The position numbers and the translations under genes were made by a program. 64,000 nt of DNA from Acidobacteriota bacterium (GTDB taxonomy: Bacteria > Acidobacteriota > Holophagae > Holophagales > Holophagaceae): the NCBI GenBank assembly GCA_016195985.1, contig JACPYP010000011.1:434001-498000 (forward strand), given 5' to 3'. The notes under the pieces are model-generated. The model worked only from the letters and a program-made list of their open reading frames with translations. It ran no database searches and had not been told where the DNA came from. How positions within the stretch are numbered: position 1 is the stretch's first letter; each line of letters begins with the position of its first letter. This document shows, one piece after another, positions 19,558-29,655 of this stretch.

Positions 19558-20407
19558 AGGTTCCCAGGGTCACGGGCCCGGCGCCGGGGAGGATGAGCCG
19601 CTCCCAGGTCCAGCGGCGCTCCTGATCGGTGCCCCCGTCGAGCAGGGCCTCCACGCGGACCCGCGCGGGCTTGCCGCCCCGCCAGCCGCCAGTCCATTTC
19701 AGGGTGTAGGTGCCGGGCGGCGGCGTCTCATGGGTGTACTCGCCAGACCAGCGCAACATGCCGCCGGAGGGCGTGCGGCGCCCCCCCTGGGCCACGGCGC
19801 CATCGGGCTCCAGCACCTGGAGGCTGCCGCTGGCGTATTCGTCCTGGGCCTGGATGGAGACCACGCGCAGGCGGGTGCGGGCCGTGGACACCCACCAGCT
19901 GCGGACCACGCGCAGGCCGGAATCGGGCTCCAGGATCTCCAGGCGGTTTTCGCCGTTCTGGGCGGTGATTTCCTGGTTCACGGAATGGCCCACCTGGACC
20001 GACCAGGTGAGGGTGGCGCCGTTGAGCCAGACCTTGAGGGTGCGCTGACGCCAGGCATTGCGCGCCGCTTCGGCCTCGCGGTCGAGGCGGACCTGCTTCA
20101 GCTGTTCCGCCGTGCGGGTGTCCTCTTCGCGGCCTTCGCCAGAGTCGTAGCTGCCCTCCTCGTCTTCGTAATCGAAGCGGCGCGGCTCGTCCTTAGGCGG
20201 GTTCGGATCCTTGGGATCCACCAGCTTGACCCGCAGGGACACCGTGCGGTCGCTGGACCAGCCGCCCAGATCGGGGGAGAGTTCCATGCGCCACTGCTTG
20301 AGGTCCGGCGCGTAGGCGGCCAGTGCCGCAGGCTTGGGCTTCGGAGCCTTCTGGGCGCCGAGGACCGCGGCGCTCAGGGCCAGCGCAAGAATCATCAGCG
20401 GCCTCAT
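19541..20407 (-). CDS. DUF2135-like (YfaP-type) secreted protein
   Basis: 288 residues starting MRPLMILALALSAAVLGAQ, a signal peptide. An acidic, charged stretch (about residues 75-110, rich in Asp/Glu) is followed by a beta-rich domain: LNGATLTWSVQVGHSVNQEI and ENRLEILEPDSGLRVVRSWWV. The C-terminal YTLKWTGGWRGGKPARVRVE resembles the DUF2135 domain of YfaP, a neighbour of yfaS in E. coli. ATG 20407 overlaps the macroglobulin stop by four bases. It may bind or assist the macroglobulin; no catalytic residues are apparent. Confidence 0.68.
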   Translation of the reverse strand: MRPLMILALALSAAVLGAQKAPKPKPAALAAYAPDLKQWRMELSPDLGGWSSDRTVSLRVKLVDPKDPNPPKDEPRRFDYEDEEGSYDSGEGREEDTRTAEQLKQVRLDREAEAARNAWRQRTLKVWLNGATLTWSVQVGHSVNQEITAQNGENRLEILEPDSGLRVVRSWWVSTARTRLRVVSIQAQDEYASGSLQVLEPDGAVAQGGRRTPSGGMLRWSGEYTHETPPPGTYTLKWTGGWRGGKPARVRVEALLDGGTDQERRWTWERLILPGAGPVTLGTFDVEP

Positions 20408-23400
20408 CGGGCACCTCCATCCACCACCTTCAGATCCAGGCCATCGCAGGTGGCCCACTGCCCCTCGTTGGACATGAGGCTCAGCTTGGCCGGGCGCAGC
20501 CGGTAGCTGCCCGCCATGCCCGCCCGCAGATGGATGCGCACAGATTGCGTGCTCCAGCTCCAGGTCCGGTTGAAGAGGAAGGTCACCTTGTCGGGATGGA
20601 CTTCAATGCGGGGCTTCATCCAGGCATCTGAGGATCCCTCGTCCGTGAAGGGCTTGCCCTCCAGCACGAAGCCTTCCAGCTTCACGGTGGGGTTGAGCCC
20701 GCCGGGAATGGGCACTTCCAGCATCACGTAGTCCGCGTCGCGGTCCGTGCGGAACTGCACCTGCATCCAGGCCTCCTCGCCGGCCTTCAGGGTGCCGGTC
20801 CAGGGCTGGCGCACCCAGCCATGGCGGGCATCGCCGGTCTCCTGCGGCGTCTTCAGGCGCCACAGGTTCCGCGTCACAGACAAACGCAGGGCCGACGACG
20901 CATCGCCCTTCGGCACGCCGGCGGCGCTGCCGGGCACTTGGTAGGCGTAGGTCCACACCAGAAGGCCCCGGCCGTTGGCGGTGACCGTCACGGGCTTGGG
21001 TTCGGCCATGGGATAGCTGCCGGCCCGGGGTTCCTTCGCGTTCCAGCGGCGGGTCTCCGGCCTCTCCTTGAACTCGAAGGAGGGTCCGCCCTGCACCGAG
21101 GCATGGATGGAGAGCGGCCCCCAATCCAGCTTGCGGGTCTTCATGAGGTAGGGCAGCAGGTCCACGATCTGGCCCGTGCTCCAGGTGGAATACCAGCCGT
21201 AGCCGCGGTACTCTGAGGCCAGGAAGGTCTCGCCCTGGCGGATGAGCGGCGATTGCGGGCGGGCCAGGCTCAGGGCCTTGAGGGCCATGACCGTGGGCAC
21301 CACGTCGCCGGAGGCGTAGCTCCACCAGTCTTCCCGGCGTCCCTCCCAACGGGCCAGGCCGCCCTTCAGCACGGCCTTCTGTTCGAGGGCCGCCACCAGG
21401 GCCGCGGTCTTGGGATGCTTGGCCGTGGCGGCGGCCAGGGCCGTCATGGCGTGCACGTGGGCGCCGGTCCACTTGCCGCTGAGCACTTTGTCGGCGGCGC
21501 TGTCCAGGAGGCCCGCGATGGGCTCGCCTGTCTGGGCCAGGGACACCAGCAGGAAGGCTGCGTCCGCCTGGGGGTCCGCCGACTGGCCATGGCTGCTGCG
21601 CTGGCGCTGAGCGGGCGTGGCCTGATCCGCCTGCCGGGTCACCTGCTGGAAGAGGCTCATGGCCGCCTGGCGGCCGCGGCGGTAGACGCCTTCATCCACC
21701 GCATAGCCCAGCCGCTTCATGGTGGCGAAGCTCTGGATGGCATAGCCCGTGGTGTGGGGATTGGCGTCCAGACCGAAATCATTGGGCGCGTACCAGCCCC
21801 AGCCGCCGTTGGGCTGCTGATAGCCGTAGACCTTGAACACGCCGTCCCGGATGTTGCGATCCAGGTCCGTGAGCTTCTTCCAGTCCAGGTCGGGTATGGC
21901 GCCCTGCTTCACGAGGTCGGCCACCAGCAGGTTGGGCACGAAGCTCGACAGGGTCTGCTCCACGCAGCCGTAGGGGTAGCCGATAAGGTAGGGCAGCGAC
22001 GGCGCGGCCAGGTGTTCCAGGTTGCCCACGGGCGTGAGCACCAGGGCGGCCTCGCCCTTGGCCGAGGGGGGCGCGGGCAGGGTGAAGGTCTGGGCATTGC
22101 CGTCCAGCACCACGGAACCCGACAGAGAGGCGGGCACCAGCTGATCCTGCACGGTGACCTTCTGGCGCTCCGCATCCTTCAGGCCGCCGCCTTCCACCCG
22201 GGCCGTGACCGTGAGCGGCCCGGTCTTGTCCGAGAAGAGCGGCAGGGCCAGGCGGTACTCGCCCTGGTCCTGCAGATTGAAGCTGCCTTCGGGTGTGCCT
22301 GAGAAGCGTCCGTTCTGAACCTCCAGCCGGATCTTGCCCTGGATGGGCTGGCCCGAGAGGTTGCGCACCAGGGCGATGGCCCGGGCCTCCTCGCCCACGC
22401 TCAGGGTGCGGGGCAGCGTGAGCGCCACCTGCAGGGGCTTGGACGAGGGTTTGGAGCTGCGGCCCACGCCCACCTTCGTGTCGCTGGTGACGGCGGTGGC
22501 AGTGGCGCGCCAGGCCGTGAGGTTATCCGGCAGCACCAAGTCCACGCTGGCCTTGCCGTCCCGCCCCGCGGCCACGAAGGGCGCCCAGTGGGCCGTGTCC
22601 TTGAAGTTCTGGCGCACCTTGTCGTCGTCATCGACCTTGAAGTCGCCGCGCTTGGTCTGCTTCAGGCTCCAGACCGGGCGCTGGCGGCGCAGCAGGTCAT
22701 GGAAGCTCCAATCCGTCGAGCCCGACCGTAGCACGCCGTGGCGGCGCGTGGGATGGAAGAAGCGCACGGGATCGGGGTGCAGTTCCTGGCTCAGCGCGTA
22801 GATGGCCTCATCCACCACGCCCACGCTGAGATCCGCCGCCGAGGGCTTGCCGGCGGCATCGGTCACCGCCACAGACACCTTCATGGGCTGGCCGGGCTGG
22901 TAGCGCTCCTTGTCCGTGGTGACGGCCACCTGCAGGCGGCGGTCGCGCTTGGGCACGCGGAGGGGCACTTCCACCATCTGGCGGCGGCCCTCGGCCACGA
23001 TCTCGAAGACGGCCCAGACGTTGGGCTGCATGGCGGCGGTGATGGGGATGTCCACCAGGGCCGTGGTGCCCAGCACCGCGCGGCTCTGCCGCTGGCCCAG
23101 GCCCTCGTGCTCGATGGCCCAGTGGAGGGTGAGCTTCGGCCGGGGCAGCTGCACGAGAATGCGGGCCGTGTCGCCGGGCTGGTATTCGGGCTTGTCCGCG
23201 GCGGCGCGGAGATCGGGCACCGCGGGAAGCGGCGTGCCTTCGGCGGCCACGGTCATCTGGCGCTGGGCCACCACGGGCCGGCCCTTGGAATCCTTGGCCT
23301 CGGCCACCAGCAGGAAGGCGCCGCCTTCAGGAATGCTCAGCATGGCCTGGGGCCCCGGCGCCGAAGCCACGGTTTCGCCGGGCTTCAGGGCACTGGGACG

Positions 23401-25167
23401 GGACCACCAGTAGGCGTTGTCCTTCAACGCCACGATGCGGGCAGCGCGGAGGGAGATGGCCACGCCGGGCACCTCTTTGCCGTCCAAGTCCAGCGCCCGC
23501 GCCGTCACCTGGAAGGGCTTGCCCGGCAACGCCACCTGACGGTCCGCGGCGATCATTAGCACCAGATCGCCGGCGGCGGCGCGGACCTGCGCCTGGCCGC
23601 TGTTGCGCTGGCCCGCAGCGTCCGCCACCTTCACCACCATCCGCCACAGGCCGTCGCTCTCGGCCTTGAAGCTGGGCAGGTCCGCCTGGCCCTCATCGTC
23701 CAGATCCACCTGGCCGCTCTCCATGAGTTCCGGCGCGGGACCCGCGTCTTCGTCGTCCCAGATCCACTTCGACTTGGGCGGAACCACTTTGTAAAGGAAC
23801 CAGTCGGCCTTGGCGCCCCGCACGGCGGCGCCGTAAAAATAGCGGGCGGCGGCGTGGAAGTTCAGCTCGTCGCCCAGGCCCACCTTGGACTTTTCGGTGG
23901 TGACCTTCACCTCGAAGGCGGGCTTCACGAACTGCTCCACCTTGAACTCGGCCTGGCCCGGCCCCTGGGGGCCCTGGAAGACGATGCGGTAGAGGCCCAG
24001 GCGTCCGGCGCCGGGCAGGTTGAACTGGGCGGCATAGGTGCCGGTTTCGGCGTTGAGCAGCTTGGCCTGGCCCTCGGTGACCTTGGTGTCCTCGGGATCC
24101 AGCACCGTGAAGGCCAGGCTCGCCGCGCCGCTCACGACGCGGTTCTCGCCATCTTCCACGCGCCGCAGGATGGCCTTGGCGAAGACTTCCTGCCCGGGCC
24201 GGTAGAGGGGCCTTTCCGTGAAGGCGTAGAGACGCTGGCGCACGGAGGCCGCGCTCTGTCCTTCGCTGGCCAGGATGGCGAGGCTGGCGCCGCTGCGCGC
24301 CACGATGATGCGGCGCACGCCGGGCGTGACGGAGACCTCCGCCCTGCCCGCTCCGTCGAAGCTGATGGGCTGCGCCTTGGCGCCTTCGACGATTTGGCCG
24401 GTGATCTGGCCCCCGGCCTTGGGCGCGCCGTCGCGGCCATCCACGGCCTGGATGCGGAGGCGCGAACCGTCCTGCTCCGAAAGCAGGGCCAGGTCCGTGA
24501 CCATCCAGGGCACGTAGGCCGCATCGCTGCCGCGCAGCACTTCCACCAGGTAGAGCCCCGCGGCCTGGGCCGGCAGTTCGACGCGGCTGAGGAAGCCCTC
24601 ATCGCCGGATTCGTCATCCTCATGCCCCTTCTTGCCCGCGATGTCCTCGCTGACCTTGGGCACGATCTCGGTCACGAAGGTGATGCCGGGCTGGCCCTCC
24701 AGAGGAAGCGCCGAGCCTTCGCGCACATGGCCCGCGGGCGTCTTGGCCGAAGTGAGGCGGTCCGTCTGCTTGGCCGCGTCCCTCAGGGACTGGCTGGCGG
24801 TGCGGTGCACCGTGACAAAGGCCCGGCGGCCTCCCCACAGCACGGCTTCGCGCAGCACGTCGAGGGGATCCTGCGCGCCGCGGCCCCCTTCCGCCGCCGC
24901 GGCGCCGCGGTCCAGCAGCACCTTCTTGAGGAAGGCGTCGGGGTCGCCCACGCGGTAGATGCGGATGCGGGCCTCGGAGGGAATGGGGCCCGCGGCTTCC
25001 AGCTGGCCGGGCTTCCCAGGCAGCGTGGGGCGCAGGGTGGCGAAGGCGCCGGTCCAGCCCCCTTCGCGCCAGGGACCATCGGCGCTGCGTTTCTGCGCCG
25101 TGCCCAAGGTGGGCAGCAGCAGCAGTGCGGGCATCAGCAAGGTGAGAAGAGGACGGAACCAGCGCAT
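20404..25167 (-). CDS. yfaS: Bacterial alpha-2-macroglobulin (YfaS-type) with intact thioester motif
   Basis: 1587-residue periplasmic protein with a plain signal peptide (no lipobox). Macroglobulin repeats include ERPLYRPGQEVFAKA near 317 and FYYG-like domains; the A2M signature LPDNLTAWRATATAVT lies near 880; the thioester domain has GYPYGCVEQTLSSF with Cys1068 in CxEQ. A C-terminal receptor-like region (VMLEVPIPGGLNP) closes it. In this family the thioester traps attacking proteases covalently. Genes on both sides match the yfaA/yfaT/yfaP companions of enterobacterial yfaS. From memory, YfaS-type proteins usually lack CxEQ, so its presence here is unusual. Start ATG 25167 follows the DUF1175 stop by one base. 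Confidence 0.92.
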   Translation of the reverse strand: MRWFRPLLTLLMPALLLLPTLGTAQKRSADGPWREGGWTGAFATLRPTLPGKPGQLEAAGPIPSEARIRIYRVGDPDAFLKKVLLDRGAAAAEGGRGAQDPLDVLREAVLWGGRRAFVTVHRTASQSLRDAAKQTDRLTSAKTPAGHVREGSALPLEGQPGITFVTEIVPKVSEDIAGKKGHEDDESGDEGFLSRVELPAQAAGLYLVEVLRGSDAAYVPWMVTDLALLSEQDGSRLRIQAVDGRDGAPKAGGQITGQIVEGAKAQPISFDGAGRAEVSVTPGVRRIIVARSGASLAILASEGQSAASVRQRLYAFTERPLYRPGQEVFAKAILRRVEDGENRVVSGAASLAFTVLDPEDTKVTEGQAKLLNAETGTYAAQFNLPGAGRLGLYRIVFQGPQGPGQAEFKVEQFVKPAFEVKVTTEKSKVGLGDELNFHAAARYFYGAAVRGAKADWFLYKVVPPKSKWIWDDEDAGPAPELMESGQVDLDDEGQADLPSFKAESDGLWRMVVKVADAAGQRNSGQAQVRAAAGDLVLMIAADRQVALPGKPFQVTARALDLDGKEVPGVAISLRAARIVALKDNAYWWSRPSALKPGETVASAPGPQAMLSIPEGGAFLLVAEAKDSKGRPVVAQRQMTVAAEGTPLPAVPDLRAAADKPEYQPGDTARILVQLPRPKLTLHWAIEHEGLGQRQSRAVLGTTALVDIPITAAMQPNVWAVFEIVAEGRRQMVEVPLRVPKRDRRLQVAVTTDKERYQPGQPMKVSVAVTDAAGKPSAADLSVGVVDEAIYALSQELHPDPVRFFHPTRRHGVLRSGSTDWSFHDLLRRQRPVWSLKQTKRGDFKVDDDDKVRQNFKDTAHWAPFVAAGRDGKASVDLVLPDNLTAWRATATAVTSDTKVGVGRSSKPSSKPLQVALTLPRTLSVGEEARAIALVRNLSGQPIQGKIRLEVQNGRFSGTPEGSFNLQDQGEYRLALPLFSDKTGPLTVTARVEGGGLKDAERQKVTVQDQLVPASLSGSVVLDGNAQTFTLPAPPSAKGEAALVLTPVGNLEHLAAPSLPYLIGYPYGCVEQTLSSFVPNLLVADLVKQGAIPDLDWKKLTDLDRNIRDGVFKVYGYQQPNGGWGWYAPNDFGLDANPHTTGYAIQSFATMKRLGYAVDEGVYRRGRQAAMSLFQQVTRQADQATPAQRQRSSHGQSADPQADAAFLLVSLAQTGEPIAGLLDSAADKVLSGKWTGAHVHAMTALAAATAKHPKTAALVAALEQKAVLKGGLARWEGRREDWWSYASGDVVPTVMALKALSLARPQSPLIRQGETFLASEYRGYGWYSTWSTGQIVDLLPYLMKTRKLDWGPLSIHASVQGGPSFEFKERPETRRWNAKEPRAGSYPMAEPKPVTVTANGRGLLVWTYAYQVPGSAAGVPKGDASSALRLSVTRNLWRLKTPQETGDARHGWVRQPWTGTLKAGEEAWMQVQFRTDRDADYVMLEVPIPGGLNPTVKLEGFVLEGKPFTDEGSSDAWMKPRIEVHPDKVTFLFNRTWSWSTQSVRIHLRAGMAGSYRLRPAKLSLMSNEGQWATCDGLDLKVVDGGAR

Positions 25168-25168
25168 G

Positions 25169-26122
25169 TCAGGACCTTGAGTCGGAAGAAAGGTCGGAGG
25201 GCCCGTTCACCAGCAAGCGCCAGCGGTAGAGCCCCAGGAAGGCGGGATTTTCAGGCAGGGGGCGGAAGTCCGGATCGGGGTGGTGCAGCAGGTCGTCGAG
25301 GCGGGCGCGGCGGACTTCGCCGGGTTGCGCGCGGGCACCACTGCCCTCGGGACCCGTGTGGTAGAGCAGCATGGGCGCCCCATCCACGTCGGGCCGGACG
25401 AAGGCCATGGCGTGGTCGGGCTGGGCGCGGGCGCCGCCCCGGGCGAAGAAGATCAAATCGCCGGGCTTGGCCAGCTGCAGGTCCCGGCCCATGAATTCGC
25501 AGGCGAAGCGCCGCAGGTAGGCGCCCTTGGCAAAGGGCTGGGGGCCGTCCGGCGTGGGGAAACCCGTCCGCCAGTCATGGACGAAGCCCGGCGAGGGATC
25601 CTGCCCCGGCGGCCCCGCCGTGAAGGCCACCCGCTCGCGCCAGGCGGCGGTGTGCGGCGCCAGCGCCTCGCGGAAAGCGAAGCGGAGCAGGCCCGCGCAG
25701 TCGCGCTGGGCGGGCTCCCAGGCGGGGCTGGGCGCCTCCACCTGCTGTTCGAGAAGGGCCACGAACCAGGTGCGGAAGGCCTGCCGGTCGCCCTCTTCGC
25801 CCAGCGCCAGCGCCATGGCAGGAGAGGCGTTCATGGACAATGACTGTCGGAATCCCGGCCAGGCCGTGACCAGGATCTGGACCGGCTGCTCGGCCCGCAG
25901 GAAGAAGCCCTCTTTGGCATTCCCCCAAACGGGCGCGCCCGCCACGGCCACGCCCCATCCCGGGCGCTTCAGGCCCAGCAGGCTCCGGCTGTCCACGCGC
26001 AGGTGGCGCACCGGATTCGTGGCCGCGGATTCCACCACCACGCCGTGGCGCACCGGAACCAGCGCCAGAAAGGCGCCCGCCCCTGCAGCCAGGGCCGCCG
26101 CCAGCATGCGGAGGGGCTTCAT
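25169..26122 (-). CDS. DUF1175 (YfaT-like) exported cysteine-hydrolase-like protein
   Basis: 317 residues with an N-terminal membrane or signal segment ([21 protein letters not shown]). The core has [16 protein letters not shown], a Cys-helix as in NlpC/P60 hydrolases, and later GDLIFF and DHAMAFV with the candidate His. This fits DUF1175, the family of YfaT, which sits just before yfaS in E. coli. A role on peptidoglycan or on the macroglobulin is possible. ATG 26122 overlaps the upstream stop by four bases; one base separates its stop from the macroglobulin start. Confidence 0.78.
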   Translation of the reverse strand: MKPLRMLAAALAAGAGAFLALVPVRHGVVVESAATNPVRHLRVDSRSLLGLKRPGWGVAVAGAPVWGNAKEGFFLRAEQPVQILVTAWPGFRQSLSMNASPAMALALGEEGDRQAFRTWFVALLEQQVEAPSPAWEPAQRDCAGLLRFAFREALAPHTAAWRERVAFTAGPPGQDPSPGFVHDWRTGFPTPDGPQPFAKGAYLRRFACEFMGRDLQLAKPGDLIFFARGGARAQPDHAMAFVRPDVDGAPMLLYHTGPEGSGARAQPGEVRRARLDDLLHHPDPDFRPLPENPAFLGLYRWRLLVNGPSDLSSDSRS

Positions 26123-28317
26123 CGAGGGCGCCCCTCCAGGCCGGCGGCCGTCCAATTCCAGTCGATCTTCACGGGACCGAGAGCCTTCACGGCGCCCAGG
26201 AAGGGTCCCAGACTGAAGGCCAGTTCCGCCGCAGCCTCATCCTCGGTGGCCGTGTCGCCGATCCACCACCCGCTGCTGGTGCGGCTGCGAAGGAAGGCCA
26301 GCAGGAGGTTCTCCAATTCCTTGGAGGCCCGGGCGCCATCGATCTCCATGCGGCCCCAGGCATTGGAGGGGCTGTCGGCCAGGGTGGGCGCCTGTCCTTG
26401 AAGGCCCGCCGAAACGGCCTTCACGGCACCTTCATCGGTGCCCAGCACCAGCGTGTCGCCCACCAGGGACCAGGCGGGCCTGAAGGCCTGGGCCGTGGCG
26501 ATGCGGTGGATCTCGGCGCCGCCGAAGGCCTGCTTCTGGTTCTGCCCCTTGAAGAGTTTGGGCAGCAGCCGCTTGAGGATGTTCTCCACCTGGGCCCGCT
26601 TGGGGCCCAGCACCGGCAGGGCCAGGGCGAGGCTGGGGGTCATGCCCGGTTCGCCGAAGCCGCCGAAGGCCGAGATCTTGCCATCCCGCTGGGCCTGCAT
26701 GGCCCGCCAGGGGTCCTCCCGGCGCAGCCGCCCCAGTTCGCTCAGTGATGCCTTTTCAGCGGGGCTCAGCGCGGGCGCGGTCACCCAGCCGTTCCAGACC
26801 AGGGCCGCGCCGCGGAGATCCAGGCAGCCCTGCAGGGCCGTAGCGTCCTGCCGGAGCGAGGCCCGCTGGCGCTGGCGCTCCTGGGCCCTGGCCAGGGCAT
26901 CCTGGTAGCTCTTCCGCTGCTCGGGGCTCAGGTTCTGCCCGCCGTTGGCGAAGTCCGGCAACTCAGGCAGCGCCAATTCGCTGTCGTCGTCCACCCGCAG
27001 GATGCTGTCCACGAGCTTTTCCGTGGGGCCCGCGCCCAGGGCCAGGCTCAGGGCGCCCGTGCGGGGCGCGGCCTTGGCCACGAAGGGATTGGGCCAGGTG
27101 CCCTGCTGGGCGTTGATCCCCCGGCGGCGCAGGGCCTGGATCTCGAAGGAGGCGTCCGCCCCGATGCGCGGGGCCAGCCAGAAGGAGAGTTCGGTCTCGG
27201 GGCCCATGGCGGAGAGGGCCACCCGGGCCCATTCGCGCCGCTCGCCCAGAGCCGGGTCGGCGCCCGGGAACAGAAGGGCGCGCAGGGGCGCTTCCCGGTC
27301 GCTGATCCAGGTCCCCTCGGCCCGCTGGATCAGGTGGAAGACGCCGCCCGATCCGCGCAGCTGCTGCACGTCTGTGGATCCGCCAGGCCCTGTCCATTTC
27401 GTCACCCGCGACCGCGCCCCGGAACTCAGGGGGTTCAGCTTGAGCAGCGACATCATGAGCTGGGTGCGGGCGGGCAGGTCGCCGGGGATGAAGACCAGGG
27501 TGCCCTGCAGATTCCGACCGCCGTCGCGCTCCACGCCGTAGTGCAGCAGCCAGGCTTCCCGGTTCGCCAGGGGTTCCAGGGCAGGCGAGGCCTGCTTCAA
27601 CCAGGGCTCCAGGTGCCGCACGGCGAAACCGGCGCGACTGCCCTGGGCCAGGGCGGGCACGATGCCCGTGGCGGGCCCGCCGGCTGCGGGGGCGCTGCTA
27701 GCTGCGGGCGCCGCCGTTCCCCCCGCCAGCGCGACCAGCTTTTCCAGGCCTGGACGCAACTGCTTCAGGTGGATGAGCACGCCGGGCTGGGCGGCCGCCT
27801 CCATGCCCTTGGGCAGGGCGGCGGTGCCGGTCTGCGTGAACAGCGCGGGGCTGGGGATCCACTGGAATCGCCAGGTCCCGCGATCCAGATGCAGGCCGAG
27901 ACCATGCGTCCAGGGCCGCTCCACACGGTCCGGCGAGCCCAGGTAGGCATAGGGATCGGCTCCGCTCTGGCGGTAGCCCCGTTGCTGCAGGAAGAGGGCC
28001 GCGTCCGCGCCGCCGTTCTTCAGGGCATCGCCGGCCCAGGTGCCCGCCGGCCAGGCCGTCAGCGCCCAGAGTGCCGCGCGGCGGTCGCCGGCGTTGCGGA
28101 GCCGCGCCAGGGCTTCGGCCCGTTGATCGTCCGCAGGGGCCTGCTGCCACTTGCGGCTCATCCACTGCGTATGGCCCTGGGCATCGTAGCGGGACACGTT
28201 CCATTCGCGGATTCGCTCGCTGGCCCAGGCAGGAATCTGGGCCTGGGCCTGAACCGGCAGGGCGGAACCCGCCAAAACGAGCGCGCAGAAGCCCTGTGCG
28301 AGGTGTCGCCTTCCCAT
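26119..28317 (-). CDS. DUF2138-like (YfaA-type) large exported protein, first gene of the operon
   Basis: 732 residues from ATG 28317 (a GTG at 28332 is in frame). Signal peptide [27 protein letters not shown]. The body has no catalytic motif that I recognise; it includes [15 protein letters not shown], repeated beta-rich stretches and a central Gln/Arg-rich helix (about 435-465). By size, signal and place directly ahead of the DUF1175 and macroglobulin genes it corresponds to YfaA/DUF2138. It overlaps the next gene by four bases. Promoter expected in 28318-28433, shared with hutI in the other direction. Confidence 0.68.
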   Translation of the reverse strand: MGRRHLAQGFCALVLAGSALPVQAQAQIPAWASERIREWNVSRYDAQGHTQWMSRKWQQAPADDQRAEALARLRNAGDRRAALWALTAWPAGTWAGDALKNGGADAALFLQQRGYRQSGADPYAYLGSPDRVERPWTHGLGLHLDRGTWRFQWIPSPALFTQTGTAALPKGMEAAAQPGVLIHLKQLRPGLEKLVALAGGTAAPAASSAPAAGGPATGIVPALAQGSRAGFAVRHLEPWLKQASPALEPLANREAWLLHYGVERDGGRNLQGTLVFIPGDLPARTQLMMSLLKLNPLSSGARSRVTKWTGPGGSTDVQQLRGSGGVFHLIQRAEGTWISDREAPLRALLFPGADPALGERREWARVALSAMGPETELSFWLAPRIGADASFEIQALRRRGINAQQGTWPNPFVAKAAPRTGALSLALGAGPTEKLVDSILRVDDDSELALPELPDFANGGQNLSPEQRKSYQDALARAQERQRQRASLRQDATALQGCLDLRGAALVWNGWVTAPALSPAEKASLSELGRLRREDPWRAMQAQRDGKISAFGGFGEPGMTPSLALALPVLGPKRAQVENILKRLLPKLFKGQNQKQAFGGAEIHRIATAQAFRPAWSLVGDTLVLGTDEGAVKAVSAGLQGQAPTLADSPSNAWGRMEIDGARASKELENLLLAFLRSRTSSGWWIGDTATEDEAAAELAFSLGPFLGAVKALGPVKIDWNWTAAGLEGRPR

Positions 28318-28433
28318 GTCCCTGCCCTGCACTGGAACCTCCCGGTGTCGAGCGATCCTAACAAGGGATCCCTCCAGCGCCCAGGGCGGCAGGCGTGATT
28401 TTTTACATCCACCTTCCCTGGCAAACTGATGAT

Positions 28434-29654
28434 ATGGCAGACCGTCGCGTCCTCACCAACCTCCGGGGCCTGTGGACCCCCGATCCCGCCCGCGCCTGGG
28501 CGGTGGACCGTATCCCCGGCGCCGCCCTGGCCCTGGAAGACGGCCGGGTGGCCTGGATGGGCCGCGCTGGGGACCTGCCCGCGGCCTGGGCGGACGCGCC
28601 GGAGGTGGACGGCGGCGGCGCCTGGGCCACGCCGGGCTTCGTGGACCCCCACACCCACCTGCTTTTCGGGGGCAACCGCTCGGGCGAATTCAACCGGCGC
28701 CTGGCGGGCGTCAGCTATCAGCAGATCGCCGCGGAGGGCGGCGGCATCCGCGAGACCGTGCGCGCCACCCGCGAGGCCAGCGTCGACGAGCTGGTGGCCA
28801 CCGGCGAAGCTCGCCTTCAGGCCTTCCGCCAGCGCGGGGTGGTGCATCTGGAGTGCAAGACGGGCTACGGCCTGGAGCTGGAATCGGAATCGCGCCTCAC
28901 GGCCGCCTACGCCGAGCTGAAGCGGCGGGGCCCCAGTCTCGGGATATCCCTGGACGTGACGCTGCTGCCCGCCCACGACATCGCCCCGGAATTCGCCGGG
29001 GACGCGGAAGCCAACCTCAGGGCCGTGGCCGAAGACTGGCTGCCGGAGCTGGTTCGCCGCCATCCTGGGGTGGCGCGTTTCTGCGACATCTTCGTGGAGA
29101 CTGGCGTCTACACCGTGGACCAGGGCCGCCGCATGTTCGAGGCGGGCAAGCGCCTGGGCCTGATCCCCCGGGTGCATGCGGACGAACTTACCTGGACCGG
29201 CGGGGCCGAACTGGCCGCCGAAGTGGGCGCCGCCAGCGCGGACCACCTCATGTTCTGCAGCGAGGCGGGCATGAAGGCCATGGCCGCGGCGGACGTCACC
29301 CCCGTGCTGCTGCCCGCCACCACGCTATTCCTGGGCATGCGCGACTGGGCCCCGGCCCGGAAGATGATCGAGGCGGGTTGCCGCGTGGCCCTGGCCACGG
29401 ACTTCAACCCCGGCTCCTGCCCTTGCGTGGATCCCCTCACCATCCTGCGCCTGGGCTGCCTGCAACTGCGCATGACCTTCGAGGAAGCCTTCACGGCCAT
29501 GACCCTCCACGCCGCCCGCAGCCTGCGCCGCGACGATCTGGGCCACCTGCACCCAGGGGCCCGGGCCGAGGTGCTGCTCTGGGACGTGGAAGAGCTGCTG
29601 GAGCTGGTCTACTGGGTGGGCGAGCCCTATCGCCCACGTTTCCTGGGCGCCTGA
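28434..29654 (+). CDS. hutI: Imidazolonepropionase
   Basis: Third step of histidine breakdown, hydrolysing imidazolone-5-propionate to formimino-glutamate. 406 residues, normal length, amidohydrolase fold: FVDPHTHLLFGGNRSGEF gives the first metal pair, ECKTGYGLELESE and HADELTW the rest, and ATDFNPGSCPC the catalytic Asp region. ATG 28434 lacks a strong ribosome site; a GTG at 28395 in frame would add 13 residues. No other hut gene is in the window, so the pathway is dispersed here. Confidence 0.95.
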   Translation: MADRRVLTNLRGLWTPDPARAWAVDRIPGAALALEDGRVAWMGRAGDLPAAWADAPEVDGGGAWATPGFVDPHTHLLFGGNRSGEFNRRLAGVSYQQIAAEGGGIRETVRATREASVDELVATGEARLQAFRQRGVVHLECKTGYGLELESESRLTAAYAELKRRGPSLGISLDVTLLPAHDIAPEFAGDAEANLRAVAEDWLPELVRRHPGVARFCDIFVETGVYTVDQGRRMFEAGKRLGLIPRVHADELTWTGGAELAAEVGAASADHLMFCSEAGMKAMAAADVTPVLLPATTLFLGMRDWAPARKMIEAGCRVALATDFNPGSCPCVDPLTILRLGCLQLRMTFEEAFTAMTLHAARSLRRDDLGHLHPGARAEVLLWDVEELLELVYWVGEPYRPRFLGA

Positions 29655-29655
29655 T

